Positions 1 through 6,995 of a stretch of 9,576 bases of DNA are shown piece after piece. Position numbers and translations under genes: made by a program. The stretch covers positions 1 through 9,576 of the forward strand of contig JAISWC010000154.1 in the NCBI GenBank assembly GCA_031271245.1. Direction: 5' to 3'. The notes below the pieces were generated by a model. The model did not search any database and was not told the DNA's origin. It was given only the letters and a program-made list of their open reading frames with translations. The stretch is from Tannerella sp. (GTDB lineage: Bacteria; Bacteroidota; Bacteroidia; Bacteroidales; Tannerellaceae). The stretch's first letter is position 1, and each line of letters starts with the position of its first letter.

Positions 1-1039
1 GTTCGTCCGTCGTATGGCGGATGATGTATTTTGCGCCGATGCTCAGCGGACGGTGGTTCAGCCAGCAGACCAGCAGGGAAATATTGGTGTTGAGAAAAGG
101 TATTTCGTCGCTTTTCACAATCATGTTGCCGCGGCTTGCGTCCACGTTATCGTTCAGCCGGATGGCGACGGACTGCGGCGAGAAAGCCACATCAAGCGAT
201 TGCGTGGCTTCGTCAATCGCTTTGATGGTCGATTCGGTAAAGGACGGCAGGACGGTAACCCTGTCGCCTGCCTTGAAACGCCCGCTTGCCAAACGTCCGG
301 AATAGGCCCTGTAATCGTGAAACCTGTCGTTTTGCGGACGGATAACGTATTGTATGGGGAAACGCGCCGGCAGTTTGTCAAGCCCTTCCTTGACAGGCAG
401 GCTTTCGAGCAGATGCAGCAATGTCTCGCCTTCGTACCAGGGCATTTTGTCCGATTTGTTTACCACATTGTCGCCATGATAGGCAGAGATGGGAATGTAA
501 TGTACGTTTTCCAGTTTCAATATCCGGGCTATCGCGGTATATTCCGACTTTATCCTGTCGAATACTTCCTGCGAGAAATCCGCCAGGTCCATCTTGTTGA
601 CGGCCAGGATCACGTTGTCCAGCCGCAAAAGCGAGGCGATGTAAGAATGTCGTTTGGTTTGCTCAATGATGCCGTTGCGGGCGTCCACCAGGATGATGGC
701 GGCGTCGGCGTTCGAAGCGCCGGTTACCATGTTGCGGGTATATTCAATATGTCCCGGCGTGTCGGCAATGATAAACTTGCGTCTGGGCGTGGCAAAATAG
801 CGGTAAGCCACATCAATGGTAATGCCCTGTTCACGTTCCGCACGCAGGCCGTCCGTCAGCAATGCCAGATTCACTTCGTCGTTGCCCAACCGTTCGCTGG
901 CCGTCCTGACGGCTTCCAGCTGGTCTTCAAAAATTGATTTGCTGTCGTACAGTAACCGGCCGATGAGGGTGCTTTTTCCGTCGTCCACGCTGCCTGCCGT
1001 CGTAAACCGCAGCAAATCCATATCCAAATATGCGTTCAT
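1..1039 (-). CDS. cysN: Sulfate adenylyltransferase subunit 1, CysN (GTPase subunit), C-terminus beyond the window
   Basis: CysN is the GTPase subunit of ATP sulfurylase. With CysD it couples GTP hydrolysis to formation of adenosine 5'-phosphosulfate from ATP and sulfate in the cytoplasm. Translating the minus strand from the ATG at 1039 gives 346 uninterrupted codons that run off the left edge; related proteins are usually about 470-640 residues, so the C-terminal part, including any fused CysC kinase domain, is not visible. The translation-factor G motifs are intact: GSVDDGKS (residues 16-23), DTPGH (93-97) and NKMD (148-151), plus EREQGITIDVAYRYF around residues 68-82. After the G domain a beta-barrel domain follows (RPLSIGAKYIIRHTT near the edge). 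The gene lies downstream of cysD, separated by a 132-bp repeat-filled gap, and is probably co-transcribed with it. Homology to elongation factors is the only competing reading, and the motif spellings favour CysN. Confidence 0.95.
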   Translation of the reverse strand, partial: MNAYLDMDLLRFTTAGSVDDGKSTLIGRLLYDSKSIFEDQLEAVRTASERLGNDEVNLALLTDGLRAEREQGITIDVAYRYFATPRRKFIIADTPGHIEYTRNMVTGASNADAAIILVDARNGIIEQTKRHSYIASLLRLDNVILAVNKMDLADFSQEVFDRIKSEYTAIARILKLENVHYIPISAYHGDNVVNKSDKMPWYEGETLLHLLESLPVKEGLDKLPARFPIQYVIRPQNDRFHDYRAYSGRLASGRFKAGDRVTVLPSFTESTIKAIDEATQSLDVAFSPQSVAIRLNDNVDASRGNMIVKSDEIPFLNTNISLLVCWLNHRPLSIGAKYIIRHTTDE

Positions 1040-1045
1040 ATAATA

Positions 1046-1176
1046 TTTAATGTGCTAATGAAATATAATGTGCTAATGTGTCAATGTGCTAATGAAATAC
1101 AATGTGCTAATGTGCTAATGAAATACAATGGGTCAATGTGCTAATGTGTCAATGGGTATTTCATTAGCACATTAAA
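1046..1176. repeat. Short-repeat array with 20-bp terminal inverted arms, filling the cysD-cysN gap
   Basis: The + strand holds six copies of GTGCTAATG (1052-1060, 1070-1078, 1086-1094, 1104-1112, 1112-1120, 1138-1146), interspersed with GTCAATG and AAATACAATG variants, and one inverted copy (1162-1170). The outer ends, 1046-1065 and 1157-1176, are perfect 20-bp inverted repeats. The right arm runs over the cysD stop codon at 1172-1174. The array occupies nearly all of the space between cysD and cysN. It has no coding potential. It could fold into a long hairpin in the transcript or be a miniature dispersed element; the sequence does not decide between these. Confidence 0.85.
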
Positions 1177-2074
1177 AGTATCCTGCTTTCTTGCGGTCTT
1201 CCATGGCCGCCTCCGAGCGTTTGTCGTCGGAGCGTCCGCCGCGTTCCGTCACTTTGGAGGCGGCTATCTCGTTGATGATTTCTTCCAGCGTACGGGCTTC
1301 CGAGACGGTAACGCCCGTGCATGTAATATCGCCGATGGTGCGGCAGCGCACGCGCTTGCGGATCACCTTTTCGGCAGGTTTCAGCTGCATGAAAGGATAA
1401 TATGCCAGCCAGACGCCGTCGCGCTCAAACACCTCCCGTTCGTGCGTATAGTAAAGGCCCGGCAGTTCGATGTTTTCCTGCAGGATGTATTGCCATACGT
1501 CCATTTCCGTCCAGTTGCTGAGCGGGAAGATACGGAAATGCTCGCCCGGCTGTTTTTTCCCGTTGAAGATGTTCCACAGTTCGGGGCGCTGGTTTTTGGG
1601 ATCCCACTGTCCGAACTCGTCGCGGTGCGAGAAGAAGCGTTCTTTGGCGCGCGCCTTTTCTTCGTCACGCCGGGCGCCGCCGAGCGCCGCATCGAATTTG
1701 TATTTTTCGATGGCGTCGAGCAGGGTAACGGTTTGCAGTTTGTTGCGGCTCGCGTTGTAGCCGGTTTCTTCCACGACGCGCCCCGTGTCGATAGATTCCT
1801 GCACGGAGCCGACGACCAGCTTCACGCCCAGGCGCTCGACCAGTGCGTCGCGGTAAGCGAGCGTTTCTTCAAAATTGTGTCCCGTGTCGATGTGCAGGAA
1901 CGGGAAAGGAATGTTTGCCGGATAGAAGGCTTTGTAAGCCAGGTGCGCCATCACGATGGAATCTTTGCCGCCCGAAAACAGCAGGACGGGCTTTTCAAAC
2001 TGCGCCGCTACTTCGCGGATGACGTAGATGGATTCCGATTCCAGTTCTTTCAAATGTTTCAATCTGTTGCTCAT
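1172..2074 (-). CDS. cysD: Sulfate adenylyltransferase subunit 2, CysD
   Basis: CysD is the catalytic, ATP-pyrophosphatase-fold subunit of ATP sulfurylase, which adenylylates sulfate to APS in partnership with CysN. The 300-residue product is the usual length for the family. The PP-loop SGGKDS is at residues 34-39, followed by HIDTGHNFEET (61-71), GGARRDEEKAR (132-142), the PLSNWTEMDVW block (184-194) and the conserved C-terminal RGGRSDD (278-284), ending in KKAGYF. The start at 2074 fits the conserved N-terminus (HLKELESESIYVIRE). hemB ends 17 bp upstream, so the two are probably on one transcript. The stop codon sits inside an inverted-repeat arm that begins the cysD-cysN repeat array. No truncation or missing motif is visible. 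Confidence 0.97.
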   Translation of the reverse strand: MSNRLKHLKELESESIYVIREVAAQFEKPVLLFSGGKDSIVMAHLAYKAFYPANIPFPFLHIDTGHNFEETLAYRDALVERLGVKLVVGSVQESIDTGRVVEETGYNASRNKLQTVTLLDAIEKYKFDAALGGARRDEEKARAKERFFSHRDEFGQWDPKNQRPELWNIFNGKKQPGEHFRIFPLSNWTEMDVWQYILQENIELPGLYYTHEREVFERDGVWLAYYPFMQLKPAEKVIRKRVRCRTIGDITCTGVTVSEARTLEEIINEIAASKVTERGGRSDDKRSEAAMEDRKKAGYF

Positions 2075-2091
2075 GATGATGTATGTGATTT

Positions 2092-3057
2092 TTAAAGAAA
2101 GTTCCTGACAAAATCCCTTGCATAATAGGATATGATATGATTGGCGCCCGCCCGTTTGATGGCGGTAAGGCTCTCGAAGAAGATGCGTTTCTCATCGAAG
2201 AAGCCTTGCGCCGCGCCGTTTTTCAGCATCGAATATTCGCCCGACACCTGGTAAGCCGTCAGCGTCTTGCCCGGAAACAGTTGCGATGCACGCCAAAGTA
2301 TGTCGAGGTAAGGCATGGCCGGTTTGACCATGATCCAGTCGGCGCCCTCGTCTATGTCGGCGGCAATTTCTTCCGGTCCCTGATTGCGGGCGCGAAAGTC
2401 CATCTGGTACGTTTTCCTGTCGCCAAACGAGGGCGCCGACCCTGCCGCATCGCGGAACGGTCCGTAGAAAGCCGATGCGTATTTGGCTGAGTAAGCGAGG
2501 ATCTTTGCCGGCAGCCCTTCCCTGTCCAATCGTTGCCGTATGGCCTCCACCTGCCCGTCCATCATGGCGGAAGGCGCCACGAAATCGGCGCCCGCGGCGG
2601 CATGTTGGTACGCCATTTCGGCGAGCAGCGGCAGGGTGGCGTCGTTGTCCACATCACGGTGATGGAGCAGTCCGCAATGTCCGTGCGAAGTATATTCGCA
2701 CAGGCACACGTCGGTGAAGACGACGATTTGCGGGAATTGCCGTTTGATGGCTTTTACCGCGCGGCTGATGATGTTGTCCGGCGCATAGCCCCGGCTGCCG
2801 CGTTCGTCTTTTTCCGTGTCGTCGAGCACGCCGAACAGCAACACCTTGTCAATGCCCGTAGCCGACAGGTCTGCAATGTCTTCCAGCAATTTGTCGATGG
2901 AAAAGCGGTAAACGTCCTTCATGGACGGTATTTCCTGTTTTATGGCTTCGCCTTCGACGACGAAAAAGGGATAAATGAAATCTGCCGGGGCGATGTGCAC
3001 ATCTGCATACCGGTCGCGTACTTCCTGTGATGTTCTGTATATTCTGAAACGTTTCAT
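2092..3057 (-). CDS. hemB: Delta-aminolevulinic acid dehydratase (porphobilinogen synthase), zinc type
   Basis: HemB condenses two 5-aminolevulinate molecules to porphobilinogen, the monopyrrole precursor of all tetrapyrroles. I take the ATG at 3057, giving 321 residues beginning MKRFRIYRTSQEVRD, a typical family start and length. The open frame continues upstream to 3471, but that part only overlaps the preceding gene and matches nothing in HemB. Visible active-site features are the Schiff-base lysine Lys245 in MVKPAMPY, the second active-site lysine Lys192 in SAKYASAFYGP, and three cysteines (118, 120, 128) in DVCLCEYTSHGHCG, which mark the zinc-dependent class rather than the magnesium class with aspartates there. 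The start overlaps the stop of the upstream fusion gene by 4 bp (ATGA), which suggests translational coupling. cysD follows after 17 bp. In this setting the product most likely feeds siroheme synthesis. Confidence 0.97.
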   Translation of the reverse strand: MKRFRIYRTSQEVRDRYADVHIAPADFIYPFFVVEGEAIKQEIPSMKDVYRFSIDKLLEDIADLSATGIDKVLLFGVLDDTEKDERGSRGYAPDNIISRAVKAIKRQFPQIVVFTDVCLCEYTSHGHCGLLHHRDVDNDATLPLLAEMAYQHAAAGADFVAPSAMMDGQVEAIRQRLDREGLPAKILAYSAKYASAFYGPFRDAAGSAPSFGDRKTYQMDFRARNQGPEEIAADIDEGADWIMVKPAMPYLDILWRASQLFPGKTLTAYQVSGEYSMLKNGAAQGFFDEKRIFFESLTAIKRAGANHIISYYARDFVRNFL

Positions 3058-5048
3058 TCGATATATGTTTTTAATTTGTTTGCAGTTGTTTTGCCTCTTG
3101 CTGTTAACAGCGTCCTTTCGGGAAGCGATCCGTAGAGCCGGACGAAGGCCTCCACACACGAAGGGGATGTGAAAATGATTTTGTCGAAGCGCGACAGATC
3201 GACTCTTTCCGCTTCCGGGTTTATGGTATTGGTGTAAACGGGCATGTCCGTAACCTTGTTTCCGAGCGCTTCCAGCGTGTCGGACAAATATTTCAGTCCA
3301 CGGTCGGAACGGGGCAGCAGGATTGTTTGACCCGTCAGGGCGTTTTCCCTGAAAAAGGCTGTCAAGCCCTCTGCCGAACCGGTGGCAGATTCCATGTCGG
3401 GATGGATGTTGTATTTGTTCAGTTCGGCGGTCGTCGTTTTGCCTGTGGAGGCTATCCGGGCATTTGCCCATGACCGGGTATCCGGTTTCGCCTCATTCAA
3501 CCATTCATGGAAATAACGTACACCGTAGCGGCTGGTAAAAACAATCCAGTCATACGGCGTATCTGTTTTTCCGGTCGTGAAGCGTTCCATCGCGGTGTTG
3601 CCGGATTTTTGTATCTTGATCAGCGGCGTGTGTACAATATGACCGTAGCCGGCGTATTCTTCCGATGTGACGCCCGTCACCAATATATTCTGCCGGTCTG
3701 CTCTCCGGCTTTCGAGCGCTACCGTTTCGCCAATGACAACCAGAACCGGCGCCGGGTATTTGACGGCGGAAAATTGCAGCTCCCGCAACGAAGAATAATA
3801 CGTTGCCTGACCGGGCAGGGATACGTTATATACCAGTGCGGCGGGCGTATCCGCATCCCTGCCGTCAGCGATCAGCCCGGCGGCGATAGCGGCAATGTTA
3901 GCGCCTCCCATGTAATATACGATGGTGTCTGTATTGGGAATTGGCGCCCGGTTGCCCGGATGACCGGCGACAAAAGCTACCGACGATGACGTCCCTCTGT
4001 GCGTAAGCGGTATGTACGTATAAGCAGCCAGTGCAATGGCCGAAGAGATGCCGGGAATAACGGCCGTTTCTACCAGACGGCTCCGGAGGAAATCAATCTC
4101 TTCGCGTCCGTGTGCAAAGATCATCGGGTCGCCGCCTTTGAGCCTGACTGTGTTTCGTCCGCTGACGGCAGACCGGTACAGTTCTTCGTTAATAACGTCC
4201 TGCGAGTGGCTGTGTTTGCCTTTCCGCTTGCCGACGTATATTTTTTCCGCCCTGTATTTGTCCAGGAAGGCGCTGTCGATTAAATCATCATGAAAGATAA
4301 CGTCGGCATCGTTCAAGGCTTTGTCGCCGCCGACGGTCAATAAGTCGGGATTACCAGGCCCGAAACCGACCAGCGTTACCCTGCCGTACGTCTTCCGCAC
4401 ATCAAAACGAGTGAATATTGCTTTCAGTTCCGGCTCGCCTTTCCTGCCTGTTACCGCCAAGTTGCCTTGCAGGGCGTGGGTCTTGAAAGGCAGTATTCCG
4501 GTGATGCGTCCCTCCAAGCCCAGCCGTTTCAATGCGCAGGTAGCCACAATCAAAGCGTCGATATATCCGTTATCAACTTGCGCCAACCGTTCTTCTATCG
4601 TTCCGCGGATACTTACCACCGTTACGTCGGGACGCAGTTGAAGCAATTCCGCTTTGCGCGTGGCCGAGCTTGTTCCCACCCTTGCCCCGGCAGGCAGCCG
4701 GGAGAGCGACAGCCGGTTACGGCTCACCAGCGCGTCGGTTTTATCCTGCGCTGCAAACAGGGCATACAGTTCAAGTCCACCGGGCAGGGGACAGGGCAGA
4801 TCTTTTGCCGAATGGACGGCGACGTCGGCGTTGCCGTTCAGGACGGCGTCGTCCAGTTCCCGCGTAAAGAAATCGGCGTCGATATGGCTCATGAGCGAGA
4901 TGTGCTTGTTCCTGTCGCCGAAAGATTCTACGCATGTCAATTGATACGCCACTTCCGGCAGAAAGGAAAAAACTTCCTTCACCTGCATCTGCGAAAGGGC
5001 GCTGCTTCGGGCTATTACTCGTATGTCAGGCATTTTTACATTCTGCAT
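3054..5048 (-). CDS. cobA: HemC-like / uroporphyrinogen III C-methyltransferase / uroporphyrinogen III synthase fusion
   Basis: A 664-residue cytoplasmic fusion with three recognisable parts. Residues about 7-222 resemble porphobilinogen deaminase (HemC) domains 1 and 2: ARSSALSQMQ, HSAKDLP (79-85, with the catalytic-type Asp83), VGTSSATRKAELL and SIRGTIEERLAQVDNG. Residues about 223-447 are SUMT (CobA/CysG-like): LVGFGPGNPDLLT, VGKRKGKHS, LKGGDPMIF, PGISSA, PLTHRG. This activity methylates uroporphyrinogen III to precorrin-2 using S-adenosylmethionine. Residues about 453-664 resemble uroporphyrinogen III synthase (HemD): YDWIVFTSRYGV, TILLPRSDRG, DKIIFTSPSCVEAF. The HemC part jumps straight from domain 2 into SUMT, so domain 3 with the cofactor-binding cysteine is absent and its catalytic competence is doubtful. 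The start at 5048 lies 1 bp after the pstA stop; Met6 (5033) is an alternative. hemB overlaps the 3' end by 4 bp. The SUMT call is the safest, HemD good, HemC function uncertain. Confidence 0.9.
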   Translation of the reverse strand: MQNVKMPDIRVIARSSALSQMQVKEVFSFLPEVAYQLTCVESFGDRNKHISLMSHIDADFFTRELDDAVLNGNADVAVHSAKDLPCPLPGGLELYALFAAQDKTDALVSRNRLSLSRLPAGARVGTSSATRKAELLQLRPDVTVVSIRGTIEERLAQVDNGYIDALIVATCALKRLGLEGRITGILPFKTHALQGNLAVTGRKGEPELKAIFTRFDVRKTYGRVTLVGFGPGNPDLLTVGGDKALNDADVIFHDDLIDSAFLDKYRAEKIYVGKRKGKHSHSQDVINEELYRSAVSGRNTVRLKGGDPMIFAHGREEIDFLRSRLVETAVIPGISSAIALAAYTYIPLTHRGTSSSVAFVAGHPGNRAPIPNTDTIVYYMGGANIAAIAAGLIADGRDADTPAALVYNVSLPGQATYYSSLRELQFSAVKYPAPVLVVIGETVALESRRADRQNILVTGVTSEEYAGYGHIVHTPLIKIQKSGNTAMERFTTGKTDTPYDWIVFTSRYGVRYFHEWLNEAKPDTRSWANARIASTGKTTTAELNKYNIHPDMESATGSAEGLTAFFRENALTGQTILLPRSDRGLKYLSDTLEALGNKVTDMPVYTNTINPEAERVDLSRFDKIIFTSPSCVEAFVRLYGSLPERTLLTARGKTTANKLKTYIE

Positions 5049-5049
5049 T

Positions 5050-5892
5050 TCATTTGATACTGTGTTTGGAAAAGCGGTTTGTAATGATTCGTCCCGCGAT
5101 GCTTAATACAAGGACAATGATGGTCAGCAACAGGGCGGCTGCGTATGCGCGTTCCCTGACTTCGGGTATGGGACTGCTCAACTGGAAGAAGACCGACAGG
5201 GGCAGTGTCGCTGCCGGTTCGTTCAACGCCGCCGGTATATTGTCGGTGAATCCCGCGGTGAAAAGTACGCCGGCGGCGTCTCCGATGGCGCGCCCTGTGG
5301 ACAGCAGCGTTGCCGTGGCGATGCCGGGTGCAATTTGCCGGAGTACTACCTTGCAAGTTTCCCAGCGGGTAGCGCCCAGCGAATACGAAGCATCCAACAA
5401 GTCTTTGGGTATGGATTGGGCAACTTCGTCCATCGAACGGACGAAGATGGGGATAATTAACAGGGTGATGACGATGATTCCGCCGAGCAGCGATGTTTTC
5501 AGTCCGAAAAATATCATGATGGTAAATGCAAATGCGCCGTAAACAATGGACGGAATCCCTAACAGTACGTCGAATGAAAGCCGCGTGAGATAGGCCAGCC
5601 GGGATTGCTTTTTCAGGTATATGTTGATGTAAAAGACTATCGGGATACTGATGAGCAACCCCAGTAAAGCCGAGGCAGACACAATCATCAGCGAGCCGGC
5701 AAGGGCATTGAGGATACCGCCTTCTTTCCCCAGGTAAAATCCGCCTCCGGGCAACTGACTGACCATTTCCCATGTCAGGGACGGGAGGCCTGTCCCGGCA
5801 ATTGTCCAAATGATGCTTGCGAAGAAGCCGAAAACAATGCAGATCGCAATTATCATCAACACGTTAAATACTTTTTCTTCGATATATTTCAT
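5050..5892 (-). CDS. pstA: Phosphate-family ABC transporter permease PstA
   Basis: One of the two inner-membrane permease subunits of a Pst-type oxyanion importer. The 280-residue protein has about six hydrophobic segments (roughly 10-32, 61-92, 106-130, 134-152, 188-212, 248-272). Family signatures are LGIPSIVYGAF (111-121), the cytoplasmic EAA loop around 167-191 containing SLGATRWETC, which contacts the ATPase, and the RAIGDAAGVLFTAG block (201-214). The start at 5892 (MKYIEEKVF) gives the short basic/acidic head expected before the first membrane segment. It is separated from pstC by a 202-bp gap containing repeats, and is followed after 1 bp by the tetrapyrrole fusion gene rather than by pstB. 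Specificity for phosphate is the family default; sulfate or another oxyanion cannot be excluded given the sulfur-assimilation neighbours. Confidence 0.92.
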   Translation of the reverse strand: MKYIEEKVFNVLMIIAICIVFGFFASIIWTIAGTGLPSLTWEMVSQLPGGGFYLGKEGGILNALAGSLMIVSASALLGLLISIPIVFYINIYLKKQSRLAYLTRLSFDVLLGIPSIVYGAFAFTIMIFFGLKTSLLGGIIVITLLIIPIFVRSMDEVAQSIPKDLLDASYSLGATRWETCKVVLRQIAPGIATATLLSTGRAIGDAAGVLFTAGFTDNIPAALNEPAATLPLSVFFQLSSPIPEVRERAYAAALLLTIIVLVLSIAGRIITNRFSKHSIK

Positions 5893-6094
5893 TTTATAAC
5901 AGACGTCAGGGTGTGTCGGTACATTATTGCTTAGGGATGTGAAATAAATAAGCCATAACAGTTTTACCTCGATATGTCGGGAAGTTCGCCAAAGACTTTG
6001 GGAAGGTTCCTTCCCCCCTATGTCGGGAAGCTCGCCAAAGACTTTGAGAAGGTTCCCGCATGGAGGCCGTTATATGTTGTTTATTTCTCATCAC
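5893..6094. other. 202-bp non-coding gap between pstC and pstA
   Basis: No credible gene is present. The gap holds the two-copy 46-bp-period repeat described separately (5973-6056). No CAAAnnTA string, which would be a minus-strand -7 element, is visible, so pstA is probably read through from the pstS promoter. No clear intrinsic terminator is seen on the minus strand. Confidence 0.6.
5973..6056. repeat. Tandem duplication of a 38-bp unit (46-bp period) in the pstC-pstA gap
   Basis: Positions 5973-6010 and 6019-6056 are identical at 36 of 38 bases, differing only at 5985/6031 (T/C) and 6001/6047 (G/A). Each unit begins TATGTCGGGAAG and contains the small palindrome CAAAGACTTTG, ending GAAGGTTCC. 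The second unit can fold with GGGAA (6025-6029) against TTCCC (6053-6057). It looks like an intergenic repeat element rather than coding sequence. Whether it is dispersed in the genome cannot be seen from here. Confidence 0.85.
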
Positions 6095-6991
6095 TTAATG
6101 CCTGAGATTCGTAATAATGATGCGTGAGACGGCGTTGAAGATGAATATGATTACAAACATAGTCAGGGCTGCAAACATCAGCGCCGATTCGTACATGGGC
6201 AATGAAAGCATTTCGCCGTAATTGTTAGCAATCAATGCCGGCAGGGGATAGGCACTGTCGAAGACCGATTGGGGTATCTGCACCATGTTGCCGCAAACCA
6301 TCAACACGGCCAGCGTCTCTCCGAAGGCTTTCGATATGGCAAGTACAACGGCTGCAATGACGCCCGGAAGAGCTTTCCTGACAACGACCAGGCGGGACGT
6401 TTGCCATCGCGTTGCGCCAAGCGATGCGGAGGCTTCCCGGAAGTCTTTCGGCACGGTGGAAAAGATTTCGATGAACAGGCTCACGAGCAGGGGGGTGATC
6501 ATCACGCTAAGGACGATGCCGCCGGCCAGTAAGGTGTAGCCGCTGGTGTAATCCACAAACCGGGGGCCTAACGTGTCGGCTATCCAAGGCACAATGATGA
6601 GCGTCCCCCACAAACCATAGACGACGGAAGGAATCCCTGCCAGAATGTCCAGTACCGGGAAGACGGCTTTCTGTATCCACGGTCGTGCATTTTCCGTCAG
6701 GAACAGGGCGGTGAGCAAGGCAACCGGCAGGGCGATAATCACGGACAGCGCCGTAACATAAACCGAACCAAGTATGAAGGGCAGGAAACCGAATTGGCCG
6801 GAAAACGGATTCCATGCCGAACTTGACAGCAAATCCCAGACGGCATTTGTCTGTAGGATACTTCGCGACTTGTAATACAGTCCGCCTCCCATCACCAACA
6901 GCAGAAGCAAAGACATGACCGTCAGGCAGAGCATCAGCCGGCCGGCAACCTTGTCTTTAATTATTCGTCTTTTCAGTAAGGATATGTACAT
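6095..6991 (-). CDS. pstC: Phosphate-family ABC transporter permease PstC
   Basis: The second inner-membrane permease of the Pst-type importer, forming the channel with PstA. The 298-residue product starts with a basic head (MYISLLKRRIIKDK) and a first membrane segment at about 20-40. Family landmarks are LAGIPSVVYGLWG (117-129), the EAA cytoplasmic loop around 186-212 with SLGATRWQTSRLVVVRKALPG, and SKAFGETLAVLMVCGN (220-235), typical of PstC. Length and hydrophobic pattern are normal. The ATG lies 4 bp after the pstS stop, so the two are tightly coupled. After it comes a repeat-bearing gap, then pstA. No pstB follows anywhere in the window, so the ATPase must be supplied from elsewhere. Confidence 0.93.
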   Translation of the reverse strand: MYISLLKRRIIKDKVAGRLMLCLTVMSLLLLLVMGGGLYYKSRSILQTNAVWDLLSSSAWNPFSGQFGFLPFILGSVYVTALSVIIALPVALLTALFLTENARPWIQKAVFPVLDILAGIPSVVYGLWGTLIIVPWIADTLGPRFVDYTSGYTLLAGGIVLSVMITPLLVSLFIEIFSTVPKDFREASASLGATRWQTSRLVVVRKALPGVIAAVVLAISKAFGETLAVLMVCGNMVQIPQSVFDSAYPLPALIANNYGEMLSLPMYESALMFAALTMFVIIFIFNAVSRIIITNLRH

Positions 6992-6995
6992 AGGG

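Noticed and set aside
14..937. 307-codon plus-strand open frame
   Set aside because: It is antisense to cysN, whose minus-strand translation has intact GTPase motifs; the plus frame shows no recognisable domain.
1442..2095. 217-codon plus-strand open frame
   Set aside because: It is antisense to cysD and mirrors its codon pattern; no family resemblance.
3058..3471. N-terminal extension of the hemB frame
   Set aside because: It overlaps the HemD part of the upstream fusion, is low-quality sequence, and HemB has its normal start at 3057.
5036..5809. 257-codon minus-strand open frame overlapping pstA
   Set aside because: The pstA frame carries the membrane segments and EAA loop; this frame is its out-of-phase shadow.
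6000..6015. GGGAAGG/CCTTCCC inverted repeat in the pstC-pstA gap
   Set aside because: The loop is only 2-4 bases and no T run follows on the minus strand, so it is not supported as a terminator.
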